Position numbers and translations under genes: made by a program
Assembly (NCBI GenBank): GCA_005793655.1
Contig: SXRC01000120.1
Location: forward strand, 1 to 24,730
Origin: Actinomycetota bacterium
GTDB taxonomy: Bacteria > Actinomycetota > Actinomycetes > Nanopelagicales > Nanopelagicaceae
DNA length: 24,730 nt
Direction: 5' to 3'
Notes under the pieces: model-generated
The model's input: only the letters and a program-made list of their open reading frames with translations
What the model was told of the DNA's origin: nothing
The model's database searches: none
Shown: positions 7,490-15,943 of the stretch, piece after piece
How positions within the stretch are numbered: position 1 is the first letter of the stretch
How the letters are laid out: every line of letters begins with the position of its first letter

Positions 7490-9952
7490 GTGTCGAAGGA
7501 AATTTTAGTAGATCCAGAAATTGTACAAGTTAAAAGAAAAATTGAACTTGGTGATATTCTTGTAAACTCATTTGACAAAACAATTGTGGAATCACTTTCT
7601 ATAATTGAAAAAAGCAAGGCAATTAATATCTTTTATCATATGCAGGTCATTAGGGTATTTGAATTAATGCTTGACGAAATCAAGAAAACTGGTAAATATT
7701 TGGATTTAAATTACCAATACGCTGGGCCAGCACACTTATCCATTGGGCAAGAAGCTGCCGCAGTTGGACAGTCATTAGCTCTAGGGCTTGATGATTTTAT
7801 TTTAGGTAGCCATCGGAGTCATGGTGAAGTTATCGCCAAAGGTTTAGCCACAATTGATCTTCTACAAGAATCAGAATTGGAATCAATCTATATCTCTGAT
7901 AAATATGACCATATTAGAAAGGGTTTCAGGTCACCCACAACTGATATTCGTAAAAAACTGAGAGAATTTTTTATTTATGGTTTCATAGCCGAAATTTTTG
8001 GAAAAGAGTCTGGTTTTAACCGCGGATTAGGTGGAAGTATGCACGCGTTTTTCCCAGACTTTGGTATTTACCCTAACAATGCGATCGTAGGGGGCTCCGC
8101 ACCAATAGCCACCGGAATGGCGCTATTTAAGCGAATCAATAATTGCAAGGGCATAGTGGTAGCAAATATAGGAGATGCATCAAGTTCTTGCGGTCCTGTT
8201 TGGGAGTCTATGAATTTTGCATCAATGCGCCAATTTGAAACTCTTTTTGAGAAGCCATATTCAGGAGGGTTGCCAATAATTTTTTCTTTTGTGAATAATT
8301 TTTACGGAATGGGTGGACAACCTATTGGCGAAACTATGGGATATGAAAATCTAGCAAGGATTGGGGCAGGAGTCAATGTCCATAAAATGCATGCATCGGT
8401 GGTAAATGGGAATGATCTGTTTGCGGTGGCTGATGCTTTCAATCAGGCAAAAGAATTTATAGCCAAAGGATCGGGCCCTGTTCTCATTGATATGCAAACT
8501 TATAGATTTTCTGGCCACTCGCCAAGTGATGCTTCAACATATCGGACTAGAGATGAGATTGAGCGTTGGCGTGCAGTTGACCCAGTAAAGAAATATCGAG
8601 ATGCAATTATCAAACAAGGTCTCGTAAGCGAAGAGTTTATTAAGAACTTAGAATCTCAAGCACAGGAATTAGTAGGATCTGCCTTCAAGTTAGCTTACGA
8701 TGATGCGATTTCGCCGCGATTGGATTTACAATCTCATCCTGATCTAATCGGTAATTTTATGTTTAACAATACTGAGGCAGACACTAGAACAGATAATGCT
8801 AAGGACTTATTAATTCCTGAAAAAGATATGTCGCGGATACAAGCGTTAGAAAAGAAAGAGAGAAGCGCGCTCACATCTGATAAACCACTCTCTGGCGCAA
8901 AAGCAATAACATTTCGAGATGCAATTTTTGAAGCGATTTTTTTTCACATCAAACATGATCCAAAATTGGTTTTGTTTGGTGAAGAAAATCGCGATTGGGA
9001 CGGTGCTTTTGGTGTTTATAAAGGTTTGACCGAGATTTTACCGCGACATAGATTATTCAATACGGCAATTGCCGAAGCTGCAATTGTGGGAGCAGGAGTT
9101 GGGTATGCAATGGCTGGAGGCCGCGCCCTTGTTGAACTTATGTATGCTGACTTCATTGGCCGTGCCGGCGATGAAATATTTAATCAGATGTCCAAGTGGC
9201 AGGCTATGTCTGGTGGCTTATTGCAAATTCCATTAGTTGTTCGAGTTTCGGTAGGGAGTAAATATGGCGCGCAACACTCACAGGACTGGTCCTCTCTTCT
9301 TACCAATATACCTGGATTAAAAATTGTTTATCCCGCAACAGCTTTTGATGCCAAAGGCTTAATGTCAGCTGCGTTAGCAGGGAATAATCCAGTAATCTTT
9401 TTCGAGAATCAGCGATTATACGATGCAGTCGAAACTTTACAAAGCAAAGGAGTTCCAAAAAATGATTACCGCATCGAAATCGGAAAATCCTTAAGAGTTA
9501 AAGAAGGCAAGCATCTTACAATTTTCACTGTTGGCGCTACTTTAATCAGGGCTTTAGAAGTTAGAGATTTGTTGTTAGAAAATTGGAATATTGAAGCCGA
9601 GATTATTGATGCCCGGAGTATGGTTCCTTTTGATCCTGATTTATTAATCGAATCAGTAAAAAAGACAAAAAATCTTATTTGCCTTTCCGACTCGTGCGAC
9701 CGAGGTAATTGGATGCATTATGTTTCAAGTTTAATCTATTCATTATGTTTTAAAGATCTTGCAAAGCCAATAGCAGTTTTGGCCGCTCCTAATTGGATCA
9801 CTCCTGGTGCAGATCAGGAGTGGAATTATTTATTGACTGCGCTAGATGTGCTCGCTACCATAAACTCAAAAATAATAGCGCTAGAAGGTTTCAAAAATAA
9901 TCGCGAAATTGCTGAATTTGAAGGCATTTTTCGAGCAAAATTAGGAATATAG
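7490..9952 (+). CDS. Fused E1 alpha-beta thiamine-diphosphate dehydrogenase (acetoin/2-oxoacid dehydrogenase type)
   Basis: The 820 residues carry both E1 subunits in one chain. The alpha part (about 45-425) has GSHRSHGE (106-113), GGSMH (181-185) and the thiamine-diphosphate motif from GDA (228-230) to NN (269-270). It also has the phosphorylation-loop-like YRFSGHSPSD (338-347). A linker of about 40 residues leads to the beta part (from about 470), with LFGEEN (495-500), MSGG (573-576) and the active-site QHSQ (His596). E1 enzymes decarboxylate 2-oxoacids or cleave acyloins such as acetoin and pass the acyl group to a lipoyl arm. No E2 catalytic subunit or E3 is encoded nearby. The GTG start at 7490 has no strong Shine-Dalgarno but sits one base after the lipoyl gene, suggesting translational coupling. 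The substrate is unknown; a sugar-derived acyloin is one possibility. Confidence 0.88.
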   Translation: MSKEILVDPEIVQVKRKIELGDILVNSFDKTIVESLSIIEKSKAINIFYHMQVIRVFELMLDEIKKTGKYLDLNYQYAGPAHLSIGQEAAAVGQSLALGLDDFILGSHRSHGEVIAKGLATIDLLQESELESIYISDKYDHIRKGFRSPTTDIRKKLREFFIYGFIAEIFGKESGFNRGLGGSMHAFFPDFGIYPNNAIVGGSAPIATGMALFKRINNCKGIVVANIGDASSSCGPVWESMNFASMRQFETLFEKPYSGGLPIIFSFVNNFYGMGGQPIGETMGYENLARIGAGVNVHKMHASVVNGNDLFAVADAFNQAKEFIAKGSGPVLIDMQTYRFSGHSPSDASTYRTRDEIERWRAVDPVKKYRDAIIKQGLVSEEFIKNLESQAQELVGSAFKLAYDDAISPRLDLQSHPDLIGNFMFNNTEADTRTDNAKDLLIPEKDMSRIQALEKKERSALTSDKPLSGAKAITFRDAIFEAIFFHIKHDPKLVLFGEENRDWDGAFGVYKGLTEILPRHRLFNTAIAEAAIVGAGVGYAMAGGRALVELMYADFIGRAGDEIFNQMSKWQAMSGGLLQIPLVVRVSVGSKYGAQHSQDWSSLLTNIPGLKIVYPATAFDAKGLMSAALAGNNPVIFFENQRLYDAVETLQSKGVPKNDYRIEIGKSLRVKEGKHLTIFTVGATLIRALEVRDLLLENWNIEAEIIDARSMVPFDPDLLIESVKKTKNLICLSDSCDRGNWMHYVSSLIYSLCFKDLAKPIAVLAAPNWITPGADQEWNYLLTALDVLATINSKIIALEGFKNNREIAEFEGIFRAKLGI

Positions 9953-9985
9953 AATGGGCAAGAACAACAGGAAGGTTAATTTTCA

Positions 9986-10612
9986 ATGGGGATGTTAGAA
10001 GACAAAACATTAGTGATCACCCATCTGCAATCCGCTTTAAAGGCATTGAGCGAAATTGAGAGGCATGATTTCCAAAGCGTCCTTGATGTGGCGAAGATAA
10101 TAGAAATTAAGAACGGAAAAGTTTTTGTATCCGGAATCGGTACTTCTGGCACGACAGCGCGCAGAATGGCGCACCTACTTTCGGTTACGGGTACCCCTGC
10201 CCTCTATTTACACCCAGCAGATGGTTTACATGGATCTGTTGCAACGATCGAAAAGAACGATGTGCTAATCGCATTGAGTAAAGGTGGAAAAAGTGCTGAG
10301 TTAATTAAATTTACGCAATTGGCTAAAGATTATGGTGCTTCGATAATTGTGCTCACTGAATCTTCAAACTCTCCATTGGCTACGCTTGCTGATGTTGTGG
10401 TTTCACTTCCGGAGGTTGCGCATCCTGCCGATCCAGCAAGCATGATTGCAATGACATCTACGCTAGCAATTAGTTTGTGGGGAGATTGTTTATCACTACT
10501 TCTAATGAGTCATAGCGGGTATAGATGGGATCAAATTTTGAAGTCCCATCCAGCGGGCGCAGTAGGTGAAGCTGGCTTAACTGAATCTGCCAAATGGGAA
10601 AAGAATAGATGA
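9986..10612 (+). CDS. SIS-domain phosphosugar isomerase (KdsD/GutQ-like)
   Basis: The 208-residue protein is a single SIS domain, without the CBS pair found in full-length KdsD. Motifs follow arabinose-5-phosphate isomerases: VSGIGTSGTTARRMAH (48-63), TPALYLHPADGLHG (70-83), LIALSKGGKSAEL (94-106) and a C-terminal HPAGAVGE (188-195) like the HPGGALG of that family. It should interconvert aldose and ketose phosphates in the cytoplasm. Its place between E1 and the second kinase suggests it acts on a phosphorylated intermediate. GGAAGG-like bases (GAAGG, 9971-9975) support the ATG at 9986; the next ATG (9992) is also possible. A 6-phospho-3-hexuloisomerase role is an alternative. The ATGA overlap with the next gene links their translation. 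Confidence 0.85.
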   Translation: MGMLEDKTLVITHLQSALKALSEIERHDFQSVLDVAKIIEIKNGKVFVSGIGTSGTTARRMAHLLSVTGTPALYLHPADGLHGSVATIEKNDVLIALSKGGKSAELIKFTQLAKDYGASIIVLTESSNSPLATLADVVVSLPEVAHPADPASMIAMTSTLAISLWGDCLSLLLMSHSGYRWDQILKSHPAGAVGEAGLTESAKWEKNR

Positions 10613-12042
10613 AAACAGTACTAGGAATCGATTGTTCAACCCAGTCATCAACCGTTGTCGAGCGAAACCTGGATACCGGAGAGACTATTAGTGTTTCTAA
10701 ATCACCTCATCCAGTAACTCATCCACCTAACAGCGAGCAGCATCCCGAATCATGGTGGAATGCATTTAAAGAGAATTTGAAAGACATAGATAGGTCACGA
10801 GTTACAGCTATGTCAGTTGCTGGACAGGGCCATGGACTTGTGGTTTTGGACTCGGAAAACCAAATCATTCGGTCAGCAAAACTTTGGAATGACACCACCT
10901 CAACAAAACAATCTGAAGAATTAATAAATTCAATTGGAGTAGAAAAATTAGTAAAAAAATATGGCAGTGTTCCTTTAGCGGCATTCACGATTACAAAACT
11001 TGCTTGGCTTCGTGAGAACGAGCCTAAAAATTTTAATAAAATAGCTAAAGTTATGCTGCCTCATGATTATTTTAATTTTAAATTCACAAATGTAGCTACT
11101 ACTGATCGAAGTGATGCAACTGGTACAGGTTATTTTGATATTAATACTGATGCTTGGGATTTAGATGGATTGAACCGTATTGATAAAAAAGAGAATTGGG
11201 CTTCTTTTTTGCCTAAAGTTTTAAAACCAGATGAAATAGCAGGAAGAATTACCCAAAAAATTGCAAAGGAATTAGAGTTAAACGAAGATATAATTATTGG
11301 ATCGGGAAGTAATGATAATCAAGCGAGCGCACTTGCTTATGGTGTTATAAATCCTGGTGACTTGATGATTTCATTAGGTACATCTGGCACTGCTTTCTCT
11401 CCAAGTCTTAAATCAGTCGTAGATGAATCTGGCATCATTTCCTGCATGGCACATACTGTTTCTGGATTTTTACCATTAATATGCACATTAAATGCCACCA
11501 AGGTCACTGACCTAACTGCAGGTTTACTTGGTGTTTCCGTTACAGATTTAAGCTCAATGGCTTTAAAAGGTAGCTCAAAATCTGATAGACCAGTGATGCG
11601 CCCCTGGATAGATGGTGAACGAACGCCAAATAGACCAAATTCGCGAGCACTTCTAACAAATATTGATAATCAGATAACTCGAAATGACTTAGCCCGTGCC
11701 GCATTCGAAGGTGTAATTTTTGGGATTTTAAATGGAGTAAATAAGTTAAAAAGTTTCGGAATTCAAACTGATCGAATAATAGTTACTGGGGGAGGATCCA
11801 AATCTAATGCGTATTTACAATTTTTAGCTGATGCGCTGGATATGCCGATATATACCGCTCCATTTGAAGATGCCGCCGGATCTGGTGCAGCTGTTCAAGC
11901 TGCCGCAGCAGTCTTGAATTTAAGTTTACGTGAGTTGGTTCCAGAGTGGATGCCAAAGCTTCAACAGAGTGCAGAGCCGCGCAAGAATCAAAATATGAAT
12001 CATGTAATGGAGAGATTTGGCGAACTACTAGAAATTTCTTAA
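10609..12042 (+). CDS. FGGY-family carbohydrate kinase (xylulokinase-like), second copy
   Basis: The 477-residue kinase has the same landmarks as the first operon gene: GIDCSTQS (6-13), a His in GQGHGLVVLD (His75), KLWNDTTSTKQSEEL from 91, a probable catalytic Asp236 in GSGSNDNQ, and GTSG (257-260). The shared unusual stretches HP-THPP-SEQ-P--WW near residue 35-50 and KLWNDT(S/T)S-KQSEEL show that the two kinases are close paralogues rather than independent FGGY members. The pocket region differs (QCHGL against GQGHGL; GPGTGDQ against GSGSNDNQ), so they may use different sugars or one may act on a later intermediate. ATGA overlap with the isomerase gene puts it in the same transcript. Confidence 0.9.
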   Translation: MKTVLGIDCSTQSSTVVERNLDTGETISVSKSPHPVTHPPNSEQHPESWWNAFKENLKDIDRSRVTAMSVAGQGHGLVVLDSENQIIRSAKLWNDTTSTKQSEELINSIGVEKLVKKYGSVPLAAFTITKLAWLRENEPKNFNKIAKVMLPHDYFNFKFTNVATTDRSDATGTGYFDINTDAWDLDGLNRIDKKENWASFLPKVLKPDEIAGRITQKIAKELELNEDIIIGSGSNDNQASALAYGVINPGDLMISLGTSGTAFSPSLKSVVDESGIISCMAHTVSGFLPLICTLNATKVTDLTAGLLGVSVTDLSSMALKGSSKSDRPVMRPWIDGERTPNRPNSRALLTNIDNQITRNDLARAAFEGVIFGILNGVNKLKSFGIQTDRIIVTGGGSKSNAYLQFLADALDMPIYTAPFEDAAGSGAAVQAAAAVLNLSLRELVPEWMPKLQQSAEPRKNQNMNHVMERFGELLEIS

Positions 12043-12094
12043 AGACTGTTATAAAATATGAACATTCAAGTTTCTACTAAATCAGAAAGGAATC

Positions 12095-13186
12095 ATGAAA
12101 ATTGATGAGCGTCTAGAAAAATATTGTTTAATTCCAGCACTTGCTGGTTTTGAAGAACCAATAATGCATGCGCTACTTAAAGATTTAAAAGAATTTTCTG
12201 ATGAATTAAGAACAGATACTCTTGGAAACGTAATTGCCACTATAAAATCTAAGAAGCCAACAGAAAATAGTTTAATGATTTTTGCTCATATGGATCAAAT
12301 TGGGATGGTTGTTAAGAGTATTAACGCTGCTGGTTTTTTGACAGTGGAACGAGTTGGTGGAGTACCGGAACGTATTCTCGCCGGAAAAGCTGTTGTTATT
12401 CAAACGGAAAATAAAGAAATAATTAATGGTGTAATTGGGACATTTCCGCATCACTTTACCCCTGATGATAAAAAATATGTTGTACAACCAGTAGGTAATA
12501 TTTATATAGATATCGGAGCTAAGAACCAGAGCGAAGTTTTGAAAATGGGTGTAAATATTGGTGCTCCAGTTATGTATGAACCGGCTTTTAGAAAATTAGC
12601 TAACAAAAGAGTAGCTGCAACCAGCATGGATGATCGTGGAGGTTGCGCGGTAATAGTGGAAGTTGCCAAAGCTCTTTTTAATTCAAGGCCCAATGTAGAT
12701 GTTTACATCGTAGGAAGTGTACAAGAAGAATTTAATTTACGCGGTGCAATGGTTGCTGCTCAACAATTGTTGCCGACCGCGGCAATAAGTATAGATATTG
12801 CAGTTGCTTGCGATACTCCAGAGATGAATGGTAAAAATTGTTTGACCTTAGGGGCAGGTCCAGTAATGGGAATGTACTCATTTCATGGCAGAGGCACTTT
12901 AAATGGTCTAATACCGCATCCAAAAATGGTTTCTTTGATTGTAAGTGCTGCAAATAGTTTGGGAATATCTTTGCAACGGCATGCTAGCGTTGGTGCTCTT
13001 ACCGATGCTTCATACGTCCAGCTAGTAGGAAGCGGTGTGGCATGTATAGATTTAGCTTGGCCAACTCGTTATACACATACTGGAATCGAAACATCGCAGA
13101 TTTCTGATCTAGAAGAATTAGCAAAATTAGTTACGAACGTGGCTCAAATTTTTCCAGCAAAATTTGAATCTGCTCGCGGAAAGTAA
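12095..13186 (+). CDS. M42-family metallo-aminopeptidase-like protein (SgcX-like)
   Basis: The 363-residue protein matches the M42 family in length and motifs. It has HMD (His65, Asp67), SMDDRGG (178-183) with a metal-bridging Asp, the catalytic and ligand Glu pair in VQEEFNLRGA (Glu211-Glu212), an Asp in SIDIAVACD (232-240) and a C-terminal ligand His328 in RYTHTGIE. All expected metal ligands appear present, so it should be an active two-metal hydrolase. M42 members are aminopeptidases, deblocking peptidases or proteins once called endoglucanases. E. coli SgcX, in a sugar cluster with a BtpA protein and a DeoR regulator, is an apt comparison. A 52-bp gap with an AAAGGA ribosome site separates it from kinase 2, and a TATAAA at 12050-12055 might be an extra promoter. 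The true substrate is unknown. Confidence 0.85.
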   Translation: MKIDERLEKYCLIPALAGFEEPIMHALLKDLKEFSDELRTDTLGNVIATIKSKKPTENSLMIFAHMDQIGMVVKSINAAGFLTVERVGGVPERILAGKAVVIQTENKEIINGVIGTFPHHFTPDDKKYVVQPVGNIYIDIGAKNQSEVLKMGVNIGAPVMYEPAFRKLANKRVAATSMDDRGGCAVIVEVAKALFNSRPNVDVYIVGSVQEEFNLRGAMVAAQQLLPTAAISIDIAVACDTPEMNGKNCLTLGAGPVMGMYSFHGRGTLNGLIPHPKMVSLIVSAANSLGISLQRHASVGALTDASYVQLVGSGVACIDLAWPTRYTHTGIETSQISDLEELAKLVTNVAQIFPAKFESARGK

Positions 13187-13191
13187 TTTAA

Positions 13192-14001
13192 TTACAAATT
13201 ACGAATACGGTGTGCTTCCAGAATAAATTCTTTTACACGCAGCGGATCCACGGGGTTAAAAGTTTTTCCGTCTATTTTTAGACTACTTCCTACGATTGCT
13301 CCATTAGAAATTGCAAGAGTTTCAGCTAGGTTTTCCATTTTAACTCCAGTATTAGCGAGAATTGGAGTGTTCTTTACAACTTTTTGTGCTTCTTTTAAAT
13401 GCTCTGCGTCAAAAGCTACCCCAGCAACTGGTCCCGAAATTAAAATTGCATCAAAACCAAAATATTCCGCAGCAGTTGCGAGTTGAGCTACCGAACGACC
13501 TGCCAAAGCAGTTGCAAATTCTGGAACAATATTTGTGAATAAGGCAATGTGTTCCGCCTTTAGTCGAGTAAGTGTTTGCGCAGCAAGAGCAGGATCTGGA
13601 GATAAAAGGCCCATGTCAGTTGCAAACGATCCACACATCACCTCCCTTACAAAGTTCGCGCCGGTTGCAGCAGCGGTTTCAATTGAGGCAATTGGATCCC
13701 AAAGTAAGTTAATGCCAAATGGCATCTTGATTGAGTCATAAAGCGAACCAATTAAAAAACCCGCCCAAGCAGATACTTCTGAACTTAGTTTTGTAGTGTA
13801 CGGAAGGTCACTTTCATTGCAGAAGAGTAATCCGTCAACTCCACCTGATTGCAGGGCAAGCACATCTTGCTTTACTGATTGAATAAATTGAATTAAGTCA
13901 ACCCTATGTTGCGCTTGTGGCTGTCCAGGTGAAGCAGGTAAGTGCACCATGCCAATAATTGGTTTGTCTGTACTAAAAATCTTTTTGAATTTATTATTCA
14001 T
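13192..14001 (-). CDS. BtpA/SgcQ-family TIM-barrel protein
   Basis: The 269-residue protein begins, after a short lead, with PIIGMVHLPASPGQP, the signature start of the BtpA family, and continues with GGVDGLLFCNESDLPY, PFGINLLWDP and FDAILISGPVAG. All fit a TIM barrel with conserved Asp/Glu and Gly-rich phosphate-binding loops near the C-terminus (LANTGVKMENL, IVGSSLKIDG). Cyanobacterial BtpA was linked to photosystem I stability, but relatives such as E. coli SgcQ sit in sugar operons, and the enzymatic role is not settled to my knowledge. It is the last gene of the minus operon, converging on the M42 gene with 5 bp between stops. AAGGAATAAG before the ATG is a good ribosome site. A sugar-phosphate aldolase or epimerase-like role is a guess from fold and context. 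Confidence 0.85.
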   Translation of the reverse strand: MNNKFKKIFSTDKPIIGMVHLPASPGQPQAQHRVDLIQFIQSVKQDVLALQSGGVDGLLFCNESDLPYTTKLSSEVSAWAGFLIGSLYDSIKMPFGINLLWDPIASIETAAATGANFVREVMCGSFATDMGLLSPDPALAAQTLTRLKAEHIALFTNIVPEFATALAGRSVAQLATAAEYFGFDAILISGPVAGVAFDAEHLKEAQKVVKNTPILANTGVKMENLAETLAISNGAIVGSSLKIDGKTFNPVDPLRVKEFILEAHRIRNL

Positions 14002-14042
14002 CTTATTCCTTTATTTAGTAGGTTTATCTTTAACATTATGGT

Positions 14043-15041
14043 TTAGAGACCTTCCGCAACATTTGCATTTAATTCAATTCTCTTAGCCAAAAGATCCCAG
14101 TCATCATCTTTTGAAGCTAAAAATTTTCCGTATGCATAAAAAATTTCTTTTTTAAGGCGATTGGCATCAATTGCGTAATATTTAAGTAGATACTCATAGC
14201 TACCACCGTGAGTAAAGGTGTCTTGAATCCCAATTGTAACTAGAGTTGGTCCCGGAAACTTAGCAAGTCGCATCGCAGTCGCACTCGCCAATCCGCTTTC
14301 GACCAAATGATTTTCTAGAGTGATTACAACTTTTGCTTTTGCAATAGCCGCAAAAAGTGCCTGGTCTCCAAAAGGCTTTAAAGTATTTATACAAATTAAT
14401 CCAAGGTCATTAAATTCCGCGCGCAGGCTTTCAACTGTTTCAATCGCCATTGCAGTTAGGGCGCCAGTAACTAGTACTAGCACTCTATCTCCAGCAAAAA
14501 TTTCTCTAGACTTTCCCACTTCAAATGGTTCTTTGAATAACCTTGGCACCATTCCCCTAAGACTTCTCATGTATACCGGACCAGGCATGTCAAAAACTCC
14601 ATCAATAACTGTCTCCATATCAGTGGCGTCAGCTGCTTCAATAACAGTCATATTTGGTAACTGTTTCATTAGACCAATGTCGTCAATGGCTTGATGTGAA
14701 ACACCGCCTGGAGTGGTTAACCCAGGCAGAAAACCAAATAAACGCACCGGTAGATTGGGGTAAGCAATTGTTAGCGCTATCTGTTCGTATGGGCGCCTGG
14801 TAGTGAAAACCGCAAAGCTTGGAAAGATTGGAATAAGGCCCTCTCTAGCTAGGCCAGATAGAGCCAAAACTAAACCTTGTTCAGCCATTCCTGCGGAAAT
14901 AAATCTATCCGGAAATGTGCTTGCAAATTCATCTGCTTCACAACTAGCAGTTAGATCATTGGTAACTACCACGACATTCTTATGTACCGTTCCGTGCTTT
15001 ACTAATGCGGACGCAAATGGTTTAACAATTATTTTATTCAT
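14043..15041 (-). CDS. Split transketolase, C-terminal (pyrimidine-binding plus TKC) subunit
   Basis: The 332 residues correspond to the second half of transketolase. The catalytic Glu that activates thiamine diphosphate is Glu54 in GMAEQG; FAVFTTRRPYEQI (76-88), a His in GGVSHQAIDD (His116) and the C-terminal domain from about 185 follow. Two-subunit transketolases occur in many bacteria and Archaea, and are also used in dedicated sugar pathways such as apulose-4-phosphate or sulfofructose cleavage. Its ATG overlaps the stop of the N-terminal subunit by 4 bases (ATGA), ensuring balanced synthesis. It would transfer a two-carbon ketol unit from a ketose (phosphate) to an aldose (phosphate). 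The donor cannot be told from sequence. Confidence 0.9.
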   Translation of the reverse strand: MNKIIVKPFASALVKHGTVHKNVVVVTNDLTASCEADEFASTFPDRFISAGMAEQGLVLALSGLAREGLIPIFPSFAVFTTRRPYEQIALTIAYPNLPVRLFGFLPGLTTPGGVSHQAIDDIGLMKQLPNMTVIEAADATDMETVIDGVFDMPGPVYMRSLRGMVPRLFKEPFEVGKSREIFAGDRVLVLVTGALTAMAIETVESLRAEFNDLGLICINTLKPFGDQALFAAIAKAKVVITLENHLVESGLASATAMRLAKFPGPTLVTIGIQDTFTHGGSYEYLLKYYAIDANRLKKEIFYAYGKFLASKDDDWDLLAKRIELNANVAEGL

Positions 15042-15916
15042 AAGGATTTTATTTCGGAAATCAAGTCTTGGCGTTCATCTTCTGTTAAGCGAATAAAATG
15101 TAATTTGTTATTATCCCAGCGGTTTTTTAGAAATGAAAATCCTAACCACGGTTTTGTTCTGCAAATAATTGCTGTTGGCAAATTTGAGTTTTTAGCCGCT
15201 AAACATGCAATTCTAATTGCTTCTAGATTATTTCCATCTATTTCAATTGCGTTCCATCCGAAAGCTTCGAATTTGTCTACGATCGGTTCAATCGGCATAA
15301 GTTGCGCCATTCGACCATCTACTTGCATGCCATTTACATCAACTATGATATTTATATTTTTTAACCTTTGAGAACTGGCAAGTTGTAATGATTCCCAAGT
15401 GGCACCTTCTTGCAACTCGCCATCACTCAAAAAGACCCAGATGTTTCCAGGAATATTTTTTATTTTTCTAGCCATGGCGCGACCAACACTGACTCCTAAA
15501 GCTGTTGCTAGAGAACCACTAGAGACCACTATTCCTGGAGAATGCTCTGCCGCAATTAACTCAAGTAATCCGCCATCGCCGCTTTCACTAGTTAAGGCTT
15601 TTTTATCAAGCCTCCCGATTGCAACTAAAGCGCAATATTGAGTAGTTCCGTAATGAGCGGGTGATAAGACGAAAAGATCTGGACCTTCACCGAGCCAGGA
15701 CTCCCCCCGGATCTCGTTTCGGAAACTATTTGGAACTGATTCGAATTTGGGTGGAATCAGCGGAGCAGTACTGGGGGATAAATCAAGAACGTCGCAATAT
15801 AAGGTGGCAAATATTTCGGCAGAACCACAGGCCTGTGCTAAGTAGCCACCGTTTGCTCTTATTGTCCACTCAGCAGCTAATAATCTGATCTCACTTGCAA
15901 CCGAACCCGAATTCAT
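15038..15916 (-). CDS. Split transketolase, N-terminal (diphosphate-binding) subunit
   Basis: The 292-residue protein is the first half of transketolase. It has active-site His88 in LSPAHYG, His125 in EHSPGIVVSSGSLATAL, and the Mg/thiamine-diphosphate motif SDGELQEGATWES (164-176) through DVNGMQVDG (193-201). The first residue of the usual GDGE motif is Ser here, a mild change. Together with the subunit downstream it should form one active enzyme. An AGGAG ribosome site lies 4 bases before the ATG. The palindromic operator at 15944-15975 lies just upstream, in the 61-bp gap after the DeoR gene, so transcription starting here is probably repressed by that regulator. Confidence 0.9.
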   Translation of the reverse strand: MNSGSVASEIRLLAAEWTIRANGGYLAQACGSAEIFATLYCDVLDLSPSTAPLIPPKFESVPNSFRNEIRGESWLGEGPDLFVLSPAHYGTTQYCALVAIGRLDKKALTSESGDGGLLELIAAEHSPGIVVSSGSLATALGVSVGRAMARKIKNIPGNIWVFLSDGELQEGATWESLQLASSQRLKNINIIVDVNGMQVDGRMAQLMPIEPIVDKFEAFGWNAIEIDGNNLEAIRIACLAAKNSNLPTAIICRTKPWLGFSFLKNRWDNNKLHFIRLTEDERQDLISEIKSL

Positions 15917-15943
15917 TGAACTCCTAGAAACCCGCTAATAAAC

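Noticed and set aside
9953..9979. An 8-codon reading frame (ATG to TAA) in the gap before the isomerase gene
   Set aside because: It is too short to support as a gene, has no ribosome site of its own, and merely contains the ribosome site of the next gene.
14320..14694. A 124-codon open frame antisense to the transketolase C subunit
   Set aside because: It is the reverse of a strongly conserved gene, lacks motifs, and has the low-complexity Ser/Ile/Thr content typical of antisense shadows.
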